Shown: piece by piece, positions 37,951 through 51,035 of the stretch
How positions within the stretch are numbered: the first letter of the stretch is position 1
How the letters are laid out: the number at the start of each line of letters is the position of its first letter
Assembly (NCBI GenBank): GCA_003991915.1
Contig: RQTK01000048.1
Coordinates: 469,898 to 533,897, forward strand
Length of the DNA stretch: 64,000 bases
Source: Elysia chlorotica
Taxonomy: Eukaryota; Mollusca; Gastropoda; Plakobranchidae
Direction of reading: 5' to 3'
The notes under the pieces: generated by a model
Seen by the model: only the letters and a program-made list of their open reading frames with translations
Told to the model about the DNA's origin: nothing
Database searches by the model: none
Translations under genes and position numbers: made by a program

Positions 37951-38011
<61 letters not shown>

Positions 38012-38018
38012 GCAACAA
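37951..38018. repeat. (CAA)n microsatellite
   Basis: About 22 AAC/CAA units with one CAG near the end. It produces a poly-cysteine open frame on the minus strand. Confidence 0.95.
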
Positions 38019-38838
38019 ATACATTTTTTAATGATTAGTTTCTGTAGTTTAGTCGGAATATTGTAAAACAATATTGAAAATCAACAATATTGACATTGTA
38101 ATAAAAATAATAAGCTTGCGCTTTACTATTAGGTATATTTCTAAAAACACCAGCAACATACAACAAAACAATAAAAAGTTTATCAGCACTGAACAAAACC
38201 ATCCATGTTGCCTATGTGTGCTGTGTACTCTAATAAGCGGAACTTTGAACACTTCTGATCAACAAATAATTGCCAAGTATTTGCACATGTATAGTCCTCA
38301 CACTTAGACATGACATACGTTGCTTAAAATATAGAAGTTTTAATATAAATTATAAAATTTTCAAATTTTAGAAACTATGAGTGATAAAGAAAACCTCTTA
38401 TATGTTAAACGTGGTTTTCTATCAAATACGAGACAGTACTTTAATATGGCATATGTTCGAAAAACATAAACATAAACAAAAATCTGGCTAAGGCGTCTGT
38501 AGCGACAGTGGCGATATAAGTAGGAATTCCATAGAATTAGAATAGAATAGATCTTGTCCAGCGATTCTCTGCTCTAAATGTAGAACACCCTTTAAAACAT
38601 GCAAGTGATATGAACGTGTTAAAAAACCCAGGATAACTTCGGAGGTACGATTTAATCTGGATTTTTCAAAGAAGCTTCTGACTTTCAGAATCAGTTAAGA
38701 ATAGCCTACCACTTCGAAAAAGGTAAGAAGTAGATTCTAGACCTAGAATAATAAGTTAGAAAGGGACAGCCACAAACCAAGGTCTAGCTAAGACCAACAG
38801 ATAAGACAAGTAGACAAAGACAAATTTTAAAGACAAAT

Positions 38839-38930
38839 GACATGGACGGGGATCGAACCCGCACCTTCTACTCGGCACCCATCGCCTTGCCAAGGCGAAG
38901 ACCAGTGTGCTTAACCACTCTGCCATCGGC
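38839..38930 (-). repeat. tRNA-like sequence, copy 1
   Basis: 92 nt with an A-box (TGGCAGAGTGGTTAAGC) and a perfect B-box (GGTTCGATCCC) inside a paired T-arm (GCGGG/CCCGT). A 5-bp stem TCGCC/GGCGA surrounds loop TTGGCAA, giving an apparent GGC anticodon. The 5' acceptor strand does not pair with the 3' CCATGTC, so it is a tRNA-derived unit, not a standard tRNA gene. Confidence 0.65.
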
Positions 38931-39290
38931 TTTCACAAAAATGAAAGCTCCTGTCAGAGGGCTTTACACACGGCTTGCCTTGACTGAGAAATCGTACTTT
39001 GCTGAGTTAGACCTGTCCAAGTTTTTATTAAAGAACGTGAACAAACTAGTTTCTCTATAGGATCCCGAAGTATTCATGTTAGCCAGAATAAATAATAGAA
39101 TTATGATACAGAGAAGCAGGCCAACAACTATAGAGGCTTTAACAGACGGAGCTAGACCTAGGGACCAAATAATGATGCGAGCGACTGAGGGAATAAGGTG
39201 AAAATAGGTTAGAAAGGGACAGCCACAAACCTAGGTCTAGCTTAGACCAACAGATAAGACAAGTAGACAAAGACACATTTTTAGACAAAT

Positions 39291-39382
39291 GACATGGACG
39301 GGGATCGAACCCGCACCTTCTACTCGGCACCCATCGCCTTGCCAAGGCGAAGACCAGTGTGCTTAACCACTCTGCCATCGGC
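39291..39382 (-). repeat. tRNA-like sequence, copy 2
   Basis: Identical by eye to copy 1 and exactly 452 bp downstream, in the same orientation. Confidence 0.65.
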
Positions 39383-39668
39383 TTTCACAAAAATGAAAGC
39401 TCCTGTCAGAGGGCTTTACACACGGCTTGCCTTGACTGAGAAATCGTACTTTGCTGAGTTAGACCTGTCCAAGTTTTTATTACAGAACGTGAACAAACTA
39501 GTTTCTCTATAGGATCCCGAAGTATTCATGTTAGCCAGAAAAAATAATAGAATTATGATACAGAGAAGCAGGCCAAAAACGGACAGGTCTAACTCAGCAA
39601 AGAACGATTTCTCAGTCAAGGCAAGCCGTGTGTAAAGCCCTCTAAAAGGAGCTTTCATTTTTGTGAAA

Positions 39669-39760
39669 GCCGATGGCAGAGTGGTTAAGCACACTGGTCT
39701 TCGCCTTGGCAAGGCGATGGGTGCCGAGTAGAAGGTGCGGGTTCGATCCCCGTCCATGTC
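39669..39760 (+). repeat. tRNA-like sequence, copy 3 (inverted)
   Basis: Same 92-nt unit on the plus strand, in the right arm of the foldback. A and B boxes are intact. Confidence 0.65.
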
Positions 39761-40907
39761 ATTTGTCTAAAAATGTGTCTTTGTCTACTTGTCTTATCTG
39801 TTGGTCTCAGCTAGACCTAGGTTTGTGGCTGTCCCTTTCTAACCTATTTTCACCTTATTCCCTCAGTCGCTCGCATCATTATTTGGTCCCTAGGTCTAGC
39901 TCCGTCTGTTATAGACTCTATGTTAATAGATTCCAGACCTAAAATTTAGGCAAATGCATACTCTCAATGCGTAGGCTACTTGCGTTGCTGATGAATGAAA
40001 TTTTATTTAAATGAGATCAATATCACACCTGTCCCCGTTAAAACAGATTTATGTGTGTTATAGTATACTGTTTTATTCGAATTTTTGGGATGAACTTGTA
40101 TTTAGACCTACCATTTATTGCCAGTCTCACAATTTATTGGCACCAACAAGGTTTACATAGCACTGACTAAGCATGGATTCTAGGATATCAAATTTTTATT
40201 TCAAAGGTTGAATACACGATTTTTAATCCTAAAAAACATTTTTATCGTAAATTTAAGCCTCTGTATAAAAAATAAGGAGACTCAAAGGCTTAAATAGATA
40301 TATCTATGATTCATCAAATATATTAGGCCTAGATGTTAAGAAAACTGTACCGATAAAACTGTAAGAGTGACCATTTCTTGATGGACACACATCTACCTGC
40401 AAATTTCCCCTTGCCTCTTCTCTCCCAACCACACATACGCATCTCACGTTTTATACCGGCGGCTTTAACTCTTTCATATCTTGTCTTGTTCGATAGTCTT
40501 CCATCGCCAGTCTTCCGTCGGCTGCAACTCCTCTGCTATTTTTTATTTGTGACTCACGCCTTTAACTGTACACTAAATTACATTACATCAGTCGTGGTTG
40601 ATGGGAGAAGAGTTTTTTTTTTTTACTGACGATGTGGCAAACCTTTGATTGTATAGTTTTAAACTAGAGGTATGCAACTTTGTGAGCTTTCCGGCACTTC
40701 TGGATCGTTAGATACGAGGATGGGTATGAGATTAGTTCCTTGGATCTAAGATAGTTTACTTAAGACATAGAAGAAGAAAAATCAGCGATTTTTATGTTTG
40801 TTGAAAGTAGGGTGTTCTTTGAGTCCGAGTTTGCTGTATTAAAGTTTTACTGTATCAATACTTTGAAAGCCTTTGTTTTTCAGGTAGAACTGAAGTGATG
40901 CGAAGTG

Positions 40908-43900
40908 ATGGCATATTTACTTGGAAGCAAAGCTTGCATAGACAGTCTTCTCAACGATGTCCAGGATATCCATTGGACCGTTCGTGACATAATATGCCGG
41001 ATTGGGCCTCTAAATGTTCGATCCTGGAAGTTTCCAGACCAATCAGCTTGTGATGTTGACATAGATGACCTTCTTGACCTGTACTCATGTGATGATGACA
41101 ATGATGATGAGGAAGAGAAGCAAGTTGCACATATTGCACTGTATGAGCTGGTAATTGATAGGTAAAGACAACATATTTGTTTTTACTAATTTTTTTAAAA
41201 GCAATGAATTAGTTTTAAGCCTAGAAATAATAACACCCTTAAAAATGCAATTCAAGGTGTGAATAGCAGGGCATTCGGAACACTTTGTTCCTGTATCAGA
41301 TGTGACTGGTGGTCTCATTTTTGGTTGGGGGACGGAGTGGGGGAGGTTGAAAACAAGCAAAGGTTTTTCCAGGAGTAGGCCCCTATAATTTTTTTTCTAC
41401 TCAAGCTCAAAGGCATGGAAGCGTGATATTTTGAAATACCCCACCGAGGTTAATGCATGCCTAGCCTACACAAGCACACTCCAGTCTCACAGAGTTAAAT
41501 GACAAGGGAGAATGTGTTAAGGCTATCATATCAGGAACAGGTCCTACTCATATTTATTAGTCATACTTTCTCTTGGGTTTAATTCCTGGTGTTACTGTTC
41601 AGAGTGATAAATGTGGTCTGATTCTACAATAATGCTCCATTTTTTAATACCAATTATTTTAAGCTGGAGATAATTAAGAAAGATATTAATCATTAATATC
41701 AGTGAAATTTGGAACCAAAGACCAGTGTTATAGATGATACAAAATTGACACTCCCTGTTTGTTTCTAAATTTTCAGCTTACTTTGTCATTGCATATTATG
41801 TTCACACAAGGCGAGAATTGAGCTCTAGAATACCTGTTATCATTAATAATGATTAAATAAGCTGTTATCATTTAAAACAAAAATTGAAGGAAACTCACAA
41901 TTATTATGGACCAATGCTTTCATAGCAGATAATTAGGAAGGGTCACAGAAAAAGAAAAGGGAAGTGCTAGCACACACACACTTATGAAGCACAGGATTGT
42001 TGTTTATGCTGGTATATCCACAGAATCATTTGCCAATAACTTCAATACTAGACATAAGTTCTAACTCTGTCCGAGTAAGTACATGGTTATTCAAGACTCA
42101 TAATCGATATATACATATATATTATTTGTTTTCAGACTCCTCCTTTTAGTTCAGGCAACTGCAAAGTTTGCAGACACTCACCTGGGCAGTGGAAAATTTT
42201 CAAATTGTGGAGAAGCAGACACAAAGAAAGTAGCAGGCTCTGTTGGCCTCGTGGTAAAACAGTTTTGGACACAAATATCAGCTCTGCAAACTTTGTACCA
42301 GCAGCTCCAGTCAGAGGTCAGCTGTTGGTTTTTGTTGTTGTTGTTTTGTGTGTGAGTTTTGTTTTCTTTTTCTGATACATTTAAATTTTAAAAGTTTCAT
42401 ACTATAACTAGGGTTTCCTCTTGCGAACCCCTTTACTCCAGTCAGCATGTACACACTCTTGTGCAATCATTGAGGTTACACTTTTTTTAAACCAGTAGGT
42501 TGCAAATAAAGAAAATTTGGTTGTTCTCTCTAAGAATTTATAGTATGAAAGTATTTTCCTAAAAATTCTCAAATAAATAGTATGAAAGTATTTTTCTAAA
42601 AATTCTCAAATACACCCCACAGTTTTGGCTTGTTATGAACCATTTTAATGTCATTATAGAGAAGAGGAATGATTGTTTACTGTTTCTTAAGGTATTTTTA
42701 AGCTGTGGCCGAATCATTGCAAGAAAAGCAATTGTTGTTATTTCTGAAGTTAACCTTGTGTGTTTATTTCAGAACAATTCAAAGGAAAGTAAAGTACAAG
42801 CATTGACAAAAGAGCTCAACACATCCACAATTGATGGGGGAACGGAGCTACCATCTTCAGGTCCAGCAAAAACTACAAATTATTCCCCTTTGCCCAAAAC
42901 GCCAGGCACAATGGGAATTATTCCGCCAAACCAGGCTGACATGGTTTTCCTTGGTCTCACCTCCCCCAGTGCCAAAGATTTCTCAATCTCACAGGACACT
43001 AATAACAAGTCTAGCCAGACATACGAAACTTGCCTCATACCTTGTGAATCGTGTGAATTTGTTCAACGGAAGATGCGGGAAGCAGGTGACATTGTGATTA
43101 AAGTGTGCGCAGACCAAGGTCTTCCATGCTCGTTAAAAAAATTTAAAAGTGAAGTATCCCACGTAGAGACTTTAATGTTTGGTGATGTCTGTCGCTGGAT
43201 GGCAGAACAAAACAAAGACATCGCTCGAATCGGCAAGCAGAGCGACCTGCTCCAGGCCTCTGTAGACCCTTTGAAGAAGGAGGTGAAGGCATGTGGGAGG
43301 AAGGTCAAAGAAGCTGAGGACAATGCTAAACTGTATGAAAGTAAGATGAAAGAGGAGAAAGAAACACAAGCTGTTTTGCGCAAACAAATAGAGGTATTGA
43401 GATTATCTTAATCTTGAATTCCAACAATGATTAATCATGGCAGTTGAAAAAAAAAGTTTGAAAATTATTATTCTTACTTTCAAAACATTTTTTAGTTTGG
43501 GATTTTCTCTTGAATATTACTTGAAACATAAAGGGATCATATTATTGCATCGCCCAACTTTCTTCATGTTTAAGCCAAAAATACCACAAATCAAGATGTC
43601 TCCATATTTAGTCTTAAGCAGCTCAAAGGAAGTTTGAAATTTGTACATATAATCATAAAAATAATATATTACTCTCCAATCAACTTTTCACATGATTAAG
43701 TTTGTAACTACTATTTGAATGGTTAAACAAACATGAAGCATGTGTTTTTTTTTATCACATGAAATATCCAAAGAAGACTTGACAAAGCAGAGTCAAAACA
43801 CAATAAGGCTCATCTCACTTTTTCCTATGATAATTTTGTATTATCACAACAAGTTGCACTATTTTCAGAATTTGTTTTGCACCTTGAAAATTGTTCACTG

Positions 43901-46900
43901 ATCTCTACTACAACCTTAATATTTAGTTGATCATATAATAATTTCTACTAATGCAGTCTTTCAACCTCCTATGCTTCAGGGTAAAATGAGAGAGCAAGAA
44001 GACCAGCACAAGCAGATGATGGATGAAGAGACCAGGCAGAAGACAAATTTGGACAGGGAAAAACAAAAGTTGGAGCAGGAAATGAAAGCAGTGAAAGAAG
44101 AACTGAAAAAACAAGAGGAAAATTTGAAAGCTTTAGGTATGAAACATTGACCCTTGTGGTGTGGAGAAATCATGTAGCCTTTCCCTGATTAAAAATTAAT
44201 TTTTTGTTCATGGAAATACTGCCTCTCACTTATGGTGTTTCAGCACAATGGATTCTAGGTTCAGTTGTCGTTAATTTTAACCTAGCTGTGCCTTAAAAAT
44301 ATTAGCCTTAGATAAGAATAAATGCCTAATAATCTATATAATAATCTCATTCACATTATTTCCAAACTTTTTCAGAACAAGGTGCTAATGATCATCCTCA
44401 CTGTGTTGAAATAGACTGAATTATATTTGTAAAAAAATAAAAGAACTAAATGCTATATAAAATACTCAGATGAGGAAGATGAATGATATTTTTTTTCCAC
44501 AGGTAAAAAGTAATAGATGTTAAAAATATATTTAGCTCTTACGCGTTTGCATGATCAGAAAGGTCAGAAACTAAGGGTTTTTTTTATGTTTTACGACATC
44601 TCAGCAGAGTAATGGCTATATTATTTGACTATTTAAGGAACAATAGATAAAGATAGCCAATTTATGACTCATAACTTCTAGATTGCGGATATTGCTTTTT
44701 TTTTTTTTTAGTAACTTGCAACACTAAATACCCTTTTGTCAGACAATATTTTCAATCTTTATTATTTAAGAACACTGAATGTATATCTATCTATTATTAA
44801 CATTTGAAATTTTTTCATGAGTTCGTAATGTTGTTAGCAGTGAAATAATCTTTTTATGGGCTGGGTTTTTTTTTCCACTCAGAGTTAGAGTATAAAGTAT
44901 TGGAGAAAGAGCTGGAAGAGAAATGTCAGGCTGCAAACCAAGCAGACAGCCTTGAGAAAGAATTGACTGTTTTGCAGACAAGCCTGAAAGATGTCAAGGA
45001 AGAGCTTGACAACGCAACCAAAGCTCTTGCTCGGGAGAAGGGGAAAGGGAGAAGTGCCACAAAACACAACGAGGTAAATACATGAGTTAGTCTGAATAAG
45101 CATTACTTGTTTTTGTTTTTTTTATGCAATGTATTTTTCTCAATTCAACTTTTCCATTCAGGATTGCAATTATATATTTTTGAAAATTGGAAAACTTAAT
45201 TCATAATGATATGTAAACAATTTTTGTTCTTTTACTAAATTGATGGTAACAGTATTTAGAAAATATTTAAAATTTCTGTGTAAAAAAGTGTTATGGAAAT
45301 TAATTGACTATATAGACCAGATTTGTATGAATTGAATATGCAGTAATAAATTCTATTTATTACCTTCCAATTATGATATCATATTACCATTTGGTAATAT
45401 CATTTTGTTTTAAAATATCAGTCTTTGAAAAATATTGTTTTTAGAGAATTCATTGAACTTATCCCAAAAGTCTTTTTTTTTTTCGCCAGTCTCTTCAAGC
45501 TAAACAAGAGTCGCTGCTCTCTCGAATGGAGCGACTTGGGCAGGAAAACGAAATGCTATCAGGACAAATTGTCTCACTTGAGGAGAAAAATGCTTCACTT
45601 GATGACAAGTACACTGAATTGAAAATGGAAGGAAAAGAGCTACGCAAGCAAGTCAAAGAAAATGCGGTACATAATTTTCATCATTGATAATTTTTTAGTG
45701 ACATATTTTTTATTTTACTATTAATATATGATATTGTGAATTTCTTTGCTGCAAATCTGAAGCAAGATGGAGCATTTTTGTGTGCCTAACAGCAACAAAA
45801 CAAGAAAGAAAAATCAGGTGTCTTCATTTAATTCTGGATTTAGAGTGAAAATAATAATATATTCAATTTATCGAATTGGTTTAAAATTTGCTTGAAATTG
45901 TTTGGATTGTTGCTACATAAAAATTTAATCAATACCTAGTCAACAGCATTATCTGGAGTCATATTATCATTACCTCATAAATGCTTTTTTACTTCATTGA
46001 ATTTTTACATTTTCACAGATTATCATTCAGAATCTTGAATCAGAGAAGAAATCTCTTGCCGACTCGATAAAACAATCTCAAGCGATGATTCGTGAGCTGG
46101 AGGTGAAATTGGAGGAATCCAAAGAAAGAGAACGGATGATAGTGGAGTATCCAGACCTCAATGGACCTGTCAATCCGGATCTGAGTGGTCAGTTTTCTTT
46201 ATCCAATCTACAGTTCTTACAAGGCTGTGTCCACTCACTGCAGGATGTAGCAGTCCTCATCAGATCTTCAATTTTAGCGTTGTTGTGCTCGACCTATCTG
46301 TTACACCTTCTGCCTTTCTGATAAATAATATCATCACACCCTCTCCCTGTCTGTCTTCCACTAGATTTTTTCCTGTATTGTGGCTGCCAGTCACTAATTC
46401 TTTTTATCCATCTGTTGTCATTAATCACCGTCCATTATTTTGCTACAAAGCCTTGTCTATCTAGAAATAATAGAAAGATTTCAGCATAGGCTTTGGTAAT
46501 ATTTTGATTGCACATGTGTGAAATTATTACACTCGTATTTTCTTGACTTTTTATGTTTTAAGGTTAACTTCATCTTATTCTTATTTTTTAGTGTCCTCTG
46601 TAGTAATTGCTAAGTGTTCTATGTAGTAATTGCCTTGCAATAATCATACCTATTCAAGCAGCAATATTGATCAGATTATGTTACCATGAAAACATGTCTG
46701 TTTCTCCCAGGTACTGGCGACATTCTGCAGGACATGCAGAACCAGGTCAAGGCCAACAGTGTCAGAGTGAGGCTCCTAGAGGAGCAGAACAGCGGACTTA
46801 ACCACTCCATCCTCAAACTGACCAATCTGCAGTTCACCGCTGGACATTCAGTAAGTGGAGACTAGAAATAGAATGTTTATAAGAGATTTCCAGCTTCCAT

Positions 46901-49139
46901 CCCAAAAGTGTTTGTAAGATTTCGTCCCATACTTGTTGGGTCAGTGTCAGGACCTGTTTCTGTGTCATAAAATGTAAAGTTGTCAGACGTTAGTAACTAC
47001 TACCTTTTAGTTTGAAATCTAAGTTCATAATATAATTATTTGCACTTACTACCCTGCCATGCTAAAATATTTTCTCTCAGCGAGGATTGTTTGTTCTTCT
47101 ATGTGCCACTAATTTTGTCTTTGTCCTGCCAGATTGATCCTAAGCCATTACCAGTTCAGCCTATTCCACTCTGGGAACAAAATGACACAGTTTTTAATGG
47201 GTCATCCAATGCCAGGTACAGTGATACTGTTGACAGATATAAGTTTAGCCAAAGACAAACATACACATAAACAAAAGAAACCAATGCTTCTTAGTATAAT
47301 TTTTTGCCATTAGGCCAGCAAGATGGCATATCTCAGAGACATGTTAATTTGACATCCCAATTAAAAACATGTTTGTTCTTGGTATCTCTCATGGAGTAGT
47401 TAAAATGAAAATGAGTTGATTTGTTTTCAATCAACTAACAAAAAGTTGTTAACGTTATGAATTCTTTATAAATGTTGCTCTAAGTCTAACTGATATATGA
47501 TATAAAAATGGTGTAAAAACAATACTGCAACCCCCATAAACAATCTAAGGTATGCAAATGACAGTGATAATTGCTGACTCAGAACAGAAACTAGAAGATA
47601 TTTTGATGACGATCACCATGGAGAGTGGTGCAAATCAATGTTCATGTCAAATGAGATAAAAATGAATCTATTTTCTCATAGTTCCTCTGTAAATAAGATT
47701 ACAAAGAAACCCTCTGAAAAAAACAACAACCCATATATGATGATAAGATACTGCAAGAAATGGTGCGCAATGGAGCGCCCCTGTCTTTATCAGATCTGGC
47801 ACATGAAGAAAGAAAGAAAGATTATATCAAACTTCGTTACTATGAATATTCTATTTAACTACTTAAATTGAGTTCGATTTGATGAAACAAGATTCCTTTT
47901 ACTTATTACAAAAAAGTAAGACTTATAGCTAAATGAGAATTATTTTTGCAACTATTTCTTGTAGCAACAATTGCTTCTCACATTACAACCAAGAAAAAGA
48001 TCGGAATCGAGATGACAACCAGAGACCTCCAACAACCAGACAAAACGCCTGGACATTTGAATACCAAAATAACAACTCCAAACCTGAAAGTCAACAAGGT
48101 AGGCATATTCTGCCGGACCCCGCACAGGAGTTTTTAGTTCACCCACCAACTAGAGATCCCGCACAGGAGTTCTTAGTTCACCCACCAACTAGTGGTCGAA
48201 GACAAACACCCATGTCTAGGCAGGGGAGACCATCCTCAGCCAAAATGAAGACCGTCAATGCCCCTGTTAACGCCACGCCTATTGGAGCTTATACTCAGAT
48301 GAAACAAGCTTTGGGAATTCTCTCTGGCATGGAGAAACCTAAAAAAGGTACATGTGGTTGATGGAGAAATTCATTGAAATTACTCATCTCTGCGTTAGCA
48401 CGTTTGCAGTCAAATTTCAAACATAAGAATATGACATAATTAATCAATAGCACAGTCATTAGAACTAAAAATATGAAGTTCCTTGTTTCAATTCCTGTCT
48501 TAGTAACTGACTCATCAGATAGAAATCTCTTTAAAAAAATTTTTTAGTAATTTTTAACTTCATGTACTTGGTGAAGTGTCAATATGTTTTGACACATTTG
48601 AAGTACATGTACTTAACCAGTTCAGACGCAAATCAATTTTGTGGTCAATTTTTTTTCTTTTAATTTCTCTGTAATTCTGGTTAGAAGTAGGCCCTTTGAA
48701 ATAAAAACAAACAATCATATAAAATGTATAAGATACTTTCTGAAAGTTGCATAACCTTTGGCAGCCTTTGGCTTGAGTGACAATCAATTCTTTACTCACC
48801 TTTCTGATTCACTTCTATTTATTAAAAAAATACATGAAATAGAAGGGAAACAGCTTATAGCCTTTTCTTATTTATTGTTTATTTTACATAGCCCTTTGTT
48901 TTTAAGTTTTACACAAATTTCAGAGCATTCTTTTCTTTATTTTCTCCATCTTTTCTGTAGCGCGTCCTCACTCAGGCAAGCCTAGTTCAGGGAGGCCGCC
49001 GGTCCATGTTCCTGCTATTGATCGAGGGGACAGAGGCCAAGACCTCTGCACTCCTTTCTCATGTCCGCACTGTGATAAAATGTACTTAAAAGGTCGAGAC
49101 CTGGACATACATTTAACCTACTGTGCCTCGTCCTCGTAA
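40908..49139 (+). CDS. CCDC157: Coiled-coil domain-containing protein 157 orthologue
   Basis: Coding exons: 40908-41161, 42136-42316, 42773-43393, 43980-44136, 44883-45073, 45490-45666, 46019-46187, 46711-46850, 47133-47215, 47965-48347 and 48961-49139; 2535 nt, 844 aa, phases consistent. The N-terminus MAYLLGSKACIDSL matches human CCDC157 (MAHLLGNQACMDSL), followed by SWKFPDQSACDVDIDDLL and LYELVIDR. Exon 2 continues with VGLVVKQFW (human VGLTVRRFW). Residues about 300-625 are charged coiled coil. Residues 709-734 are two 13-residue repeats (DPAQEFLVHPPT). The C-terminus has C820-x2-C823-x12-H836-x3-C840, a C2HC zinc-finger pattern. In vertebrates the gene is linked to spermatogenesis and Golgi/secretory function; the molecular role is unclear. 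An in-frame GTG precedes the ATG but is not needed. A possible alternative donor lies inside exon 10. Confidence 0.92.
42541..42613 (+). repeat. 37-bp tandem duplication in CCDC157 intron 2
   Basis: Two units beginning TAGTATGAAAGTATTTT, offset by 37 bp, with one mismatch. Confidence 0.8.
46917..46997 (+). mobile_element. SINE fragment in CCDC157 intron 8
   Basis: Contains TTCGTCCCATACTTGTTGGG, GTCAGTGTCAGGACC and GTTGTCAGACGTTAGT, with an internal deletion relative to the family body. Confidence 0.6.
48099..48347 (+). other. Possible alternatively spliced part of CCDC157 exon 10
   Basis: A second donor-like site (CAAG|GTAGGC) follows 48098 with the same phase as the main donor after 48347. 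Using it would drop 249 nt (83 residues), including the two 13-residue repeats at 48116-48154 and 48155-48193, without a frameshift. The long frame is open throughout. Confidence 0.4.
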
Positions 49140-50119
49140 TGTCATATAGTTCAGCCAGAGTTTTATAAACGCACCTTTTCAGGGTACGGGGGTCCCAGGG
49201 TCATGAAACATTAATAGATGACTCTGTAACACAGGAAAACTCTCTGGGAGTCTCTGATTATTAGGAACCAGTGGTGTCTTTGAGATATGTCTCTGTTTGT
49301 CATCAAAACTCACTGAGTATCACCTGGACTGGTCAAGTTTTTATTCTTTTACTCTTTTCATATTTTAATTATTACATATTTGCTTCCAAGTTTTCTCGTA
49401 CTCAGTATTTTTTAAAGTTTTTGTAATATCTCCAATTTCCTACAGTATGCATATGACAACTCAAATGTTTGTACGAGTACAAGGATATAGCTCCAACTAA
49501 TAGGGACAAAATTAGACAAATACATTTTGTCCAATCGTGAAGAACAGAGATAAAAAATATTATCAACAGAAAGAAAATTAAATTTAACTTGTGTTTTGCT
49601 TCCCAGCATTTCCATGTGAAAATCATAATTTCAACCTCAACCCGAAACAAATTTGATTAGTAAACTAAAGTACCAATAGAGGCTAAAATAATGGGAAAAA
49701 TAGGGAGTGATCAGCCTACAAAAAGATGGAACAAGATGTGGAGGAATGGTTTGATGTTTCAATAGTGCAGGCAAGAAGTGCTTGAGAGGAAAGAGGAGGT
49801 TTTCAAGAAATGGTCTGAGAAGCGATGTCAAAAAAAAAGAGACAGGCTTATAGGGAAGAAGAAGTAACAAAGTTAATGAAGTAATACAGCAGTGAGTGAA
49901 ACAAAACTAACTCAGTCATGATGTGACCGACAGTTTAGTTTAAGCTTTTTCTAGAATTATTGAACCCCATTTCAAGTCATAAAAAGTTTGATTCCTTTTT
50001 AATTGTTATTTTAATCATGCTTGTCTTTCCTTTTTCCGTTGTCTGTACATTACATGTTAAGAAATCTAATTATTTATGAATTTATATTTTATTAATTTAG
50101 TTATGCCAAAATTAATGAA

Positions 50120-50125
50120 AATAAA
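50120..50125 (+). terminator. Candidate CCDC157 poly(A) signal
   Basis: AATAAA about 1 kb after the stop codon, followed by TTTTATAG and TTGCTCCTCTTC. It is the first clear signal after the stop. Confidence 0.45.
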
Positions 50126-50318
50126 GTTTTATAGTAACCATTGCTCCTCTTCATATTTGTCTAATGAATAAATAAATCTTTAAAAAGAAACACTTTATAA
50201 GCAGCTGCTTCAGGAACTAAGATAATTTTTTAAACATGTAAAAATGTGTATGTGGAAAAGTGTGAAGGGGTTGGAGATTGAGAGACCAACACTCTACCTT
50301 TTATCCCAGTTTGTCTCT

Positions 50319-50347
50319 CCCCCCCCCCCCCCCCCCCCCCCCCCCCC
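50319..50347 (+). repeat. Poly(C) run
   Basis: 29 C followed by GCCGGGC. Homopolymer length is likely unreliable. Confidence 0.9.
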
Positions 50348-50528
50348 GCCGGGCAGAGGCCAAAGGCCAGATTGAGAGGGACAGAGAGAAGAGACAAAGG
50401 CAGAGGGTAAGAGATAGTGACAGAGAGAGAGATAGGAGCTATACTGATAAAGAGGGAGAGAGAGTTTTCAAATTGCGGTCCTTCTGTACATTCACAGTCG
50501 AAGGAAACCATACATTGATTAATGACGT

Positions 50529-50868
50529 AGGTTGTTCGGTTTATGAACGTCCAACCTAAGGAAATATAGCTATATTGTGGACGCGTCCTAAGTCCAAAAT
50601 CTCATACTTTTACGTGGTGTCATATTTTGATTTGGTTTATATTGTGTTTTCTGGCATGTATAATGAGAAATCTGGTAGACATGGTAGTTAATGTGGAACC
50701 AACTTGCAGCAACATCTGGTGTTGAATAAGTGTGTCCAAGGATATTATAATTTCTTTGATTGTGTTCTCAAGTGTGTTAGCCGTTGACAACAATACACAC
50801 GCTATCACATAGAGACAATGCAGGGGTACCATAGCTCCTGTCTGAGCCGGTCGCATTACACTGACTAG
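50529..50868 (-). mobile_element. Interrupted SINE copy
   Basis: 50529-50604 (reverse complement TTAGGACGCGTCCACAATAT) is the 3' half. 50782-50868 (reverse complement GCGACCGGCTCAGACAGGAG) is the 5' half in the same orientation. About 180 bp of unrelated AT-rich sequence lies between them, so it looks like a SINE split by a later insertion. Confidence 0.6.
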
Positions 50869-51035
50869 TAATCATCAGAATAATTATTGTAGATAGCCGA
50901 ATGGATATGGGGACAAAATTAATACATGTCGAGTGAGGCTGGGAAGTTGAAGAAGAACAGATGGATGTGGTTAGGAGGGTAAAGACGAAGGCGGATAGGC
51001 GTAGGGAAAGAGAATAAAAGAGAGGGTAGCATCAA

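Larger units (their letters stand above)
38755..39924. mobile_element. Foldback array with three tRNA-like units
   Basis: A 452-bp unit is repeated in tandem (tRNA-like parts at 38839 and 39291), then a third copy runs in reverse (39580-39924). The arms 39127-39472 and 39580-39924 are inverted repeats of about 345 bp around a spacer of about 107 bp, so the region can form a long hairpin. By eye the copies are nearly identical, implying recent duplication. No protein is encoded. Possibly a SINE caught in a foldback element. Confidence 0.75.
36731..40907. other. Intergenic region between TMEM132 and CCDC157 (divergent)
   Basis: Holds the TMEM132 5' flank with a YY1-like site, a poly(G) stretch near 37707, a CAA microsatellite and the foldback tRNA-like array (38755-39924). 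A CAG acceptor at 40881-40883, just before the CCDC157 ATG, implies an upstream non-coding exon of that gene here; its position was not found. Confidence 0.5.

Noticed and set aside
37802..38071. Poly-cysteine open frame
   Set aside because: Minus-strand reading of the CAA microsatellite.
38839..39760. Functional tRNA-Ala genes (apparent GGC anticodon)
   Set aside because: The 5' acceptor strand does not pair with the 3' strand, the D-to-anticodon spacing is wrong, and the copies lie inside a repeat array. They are treated as tRNA-derived units.
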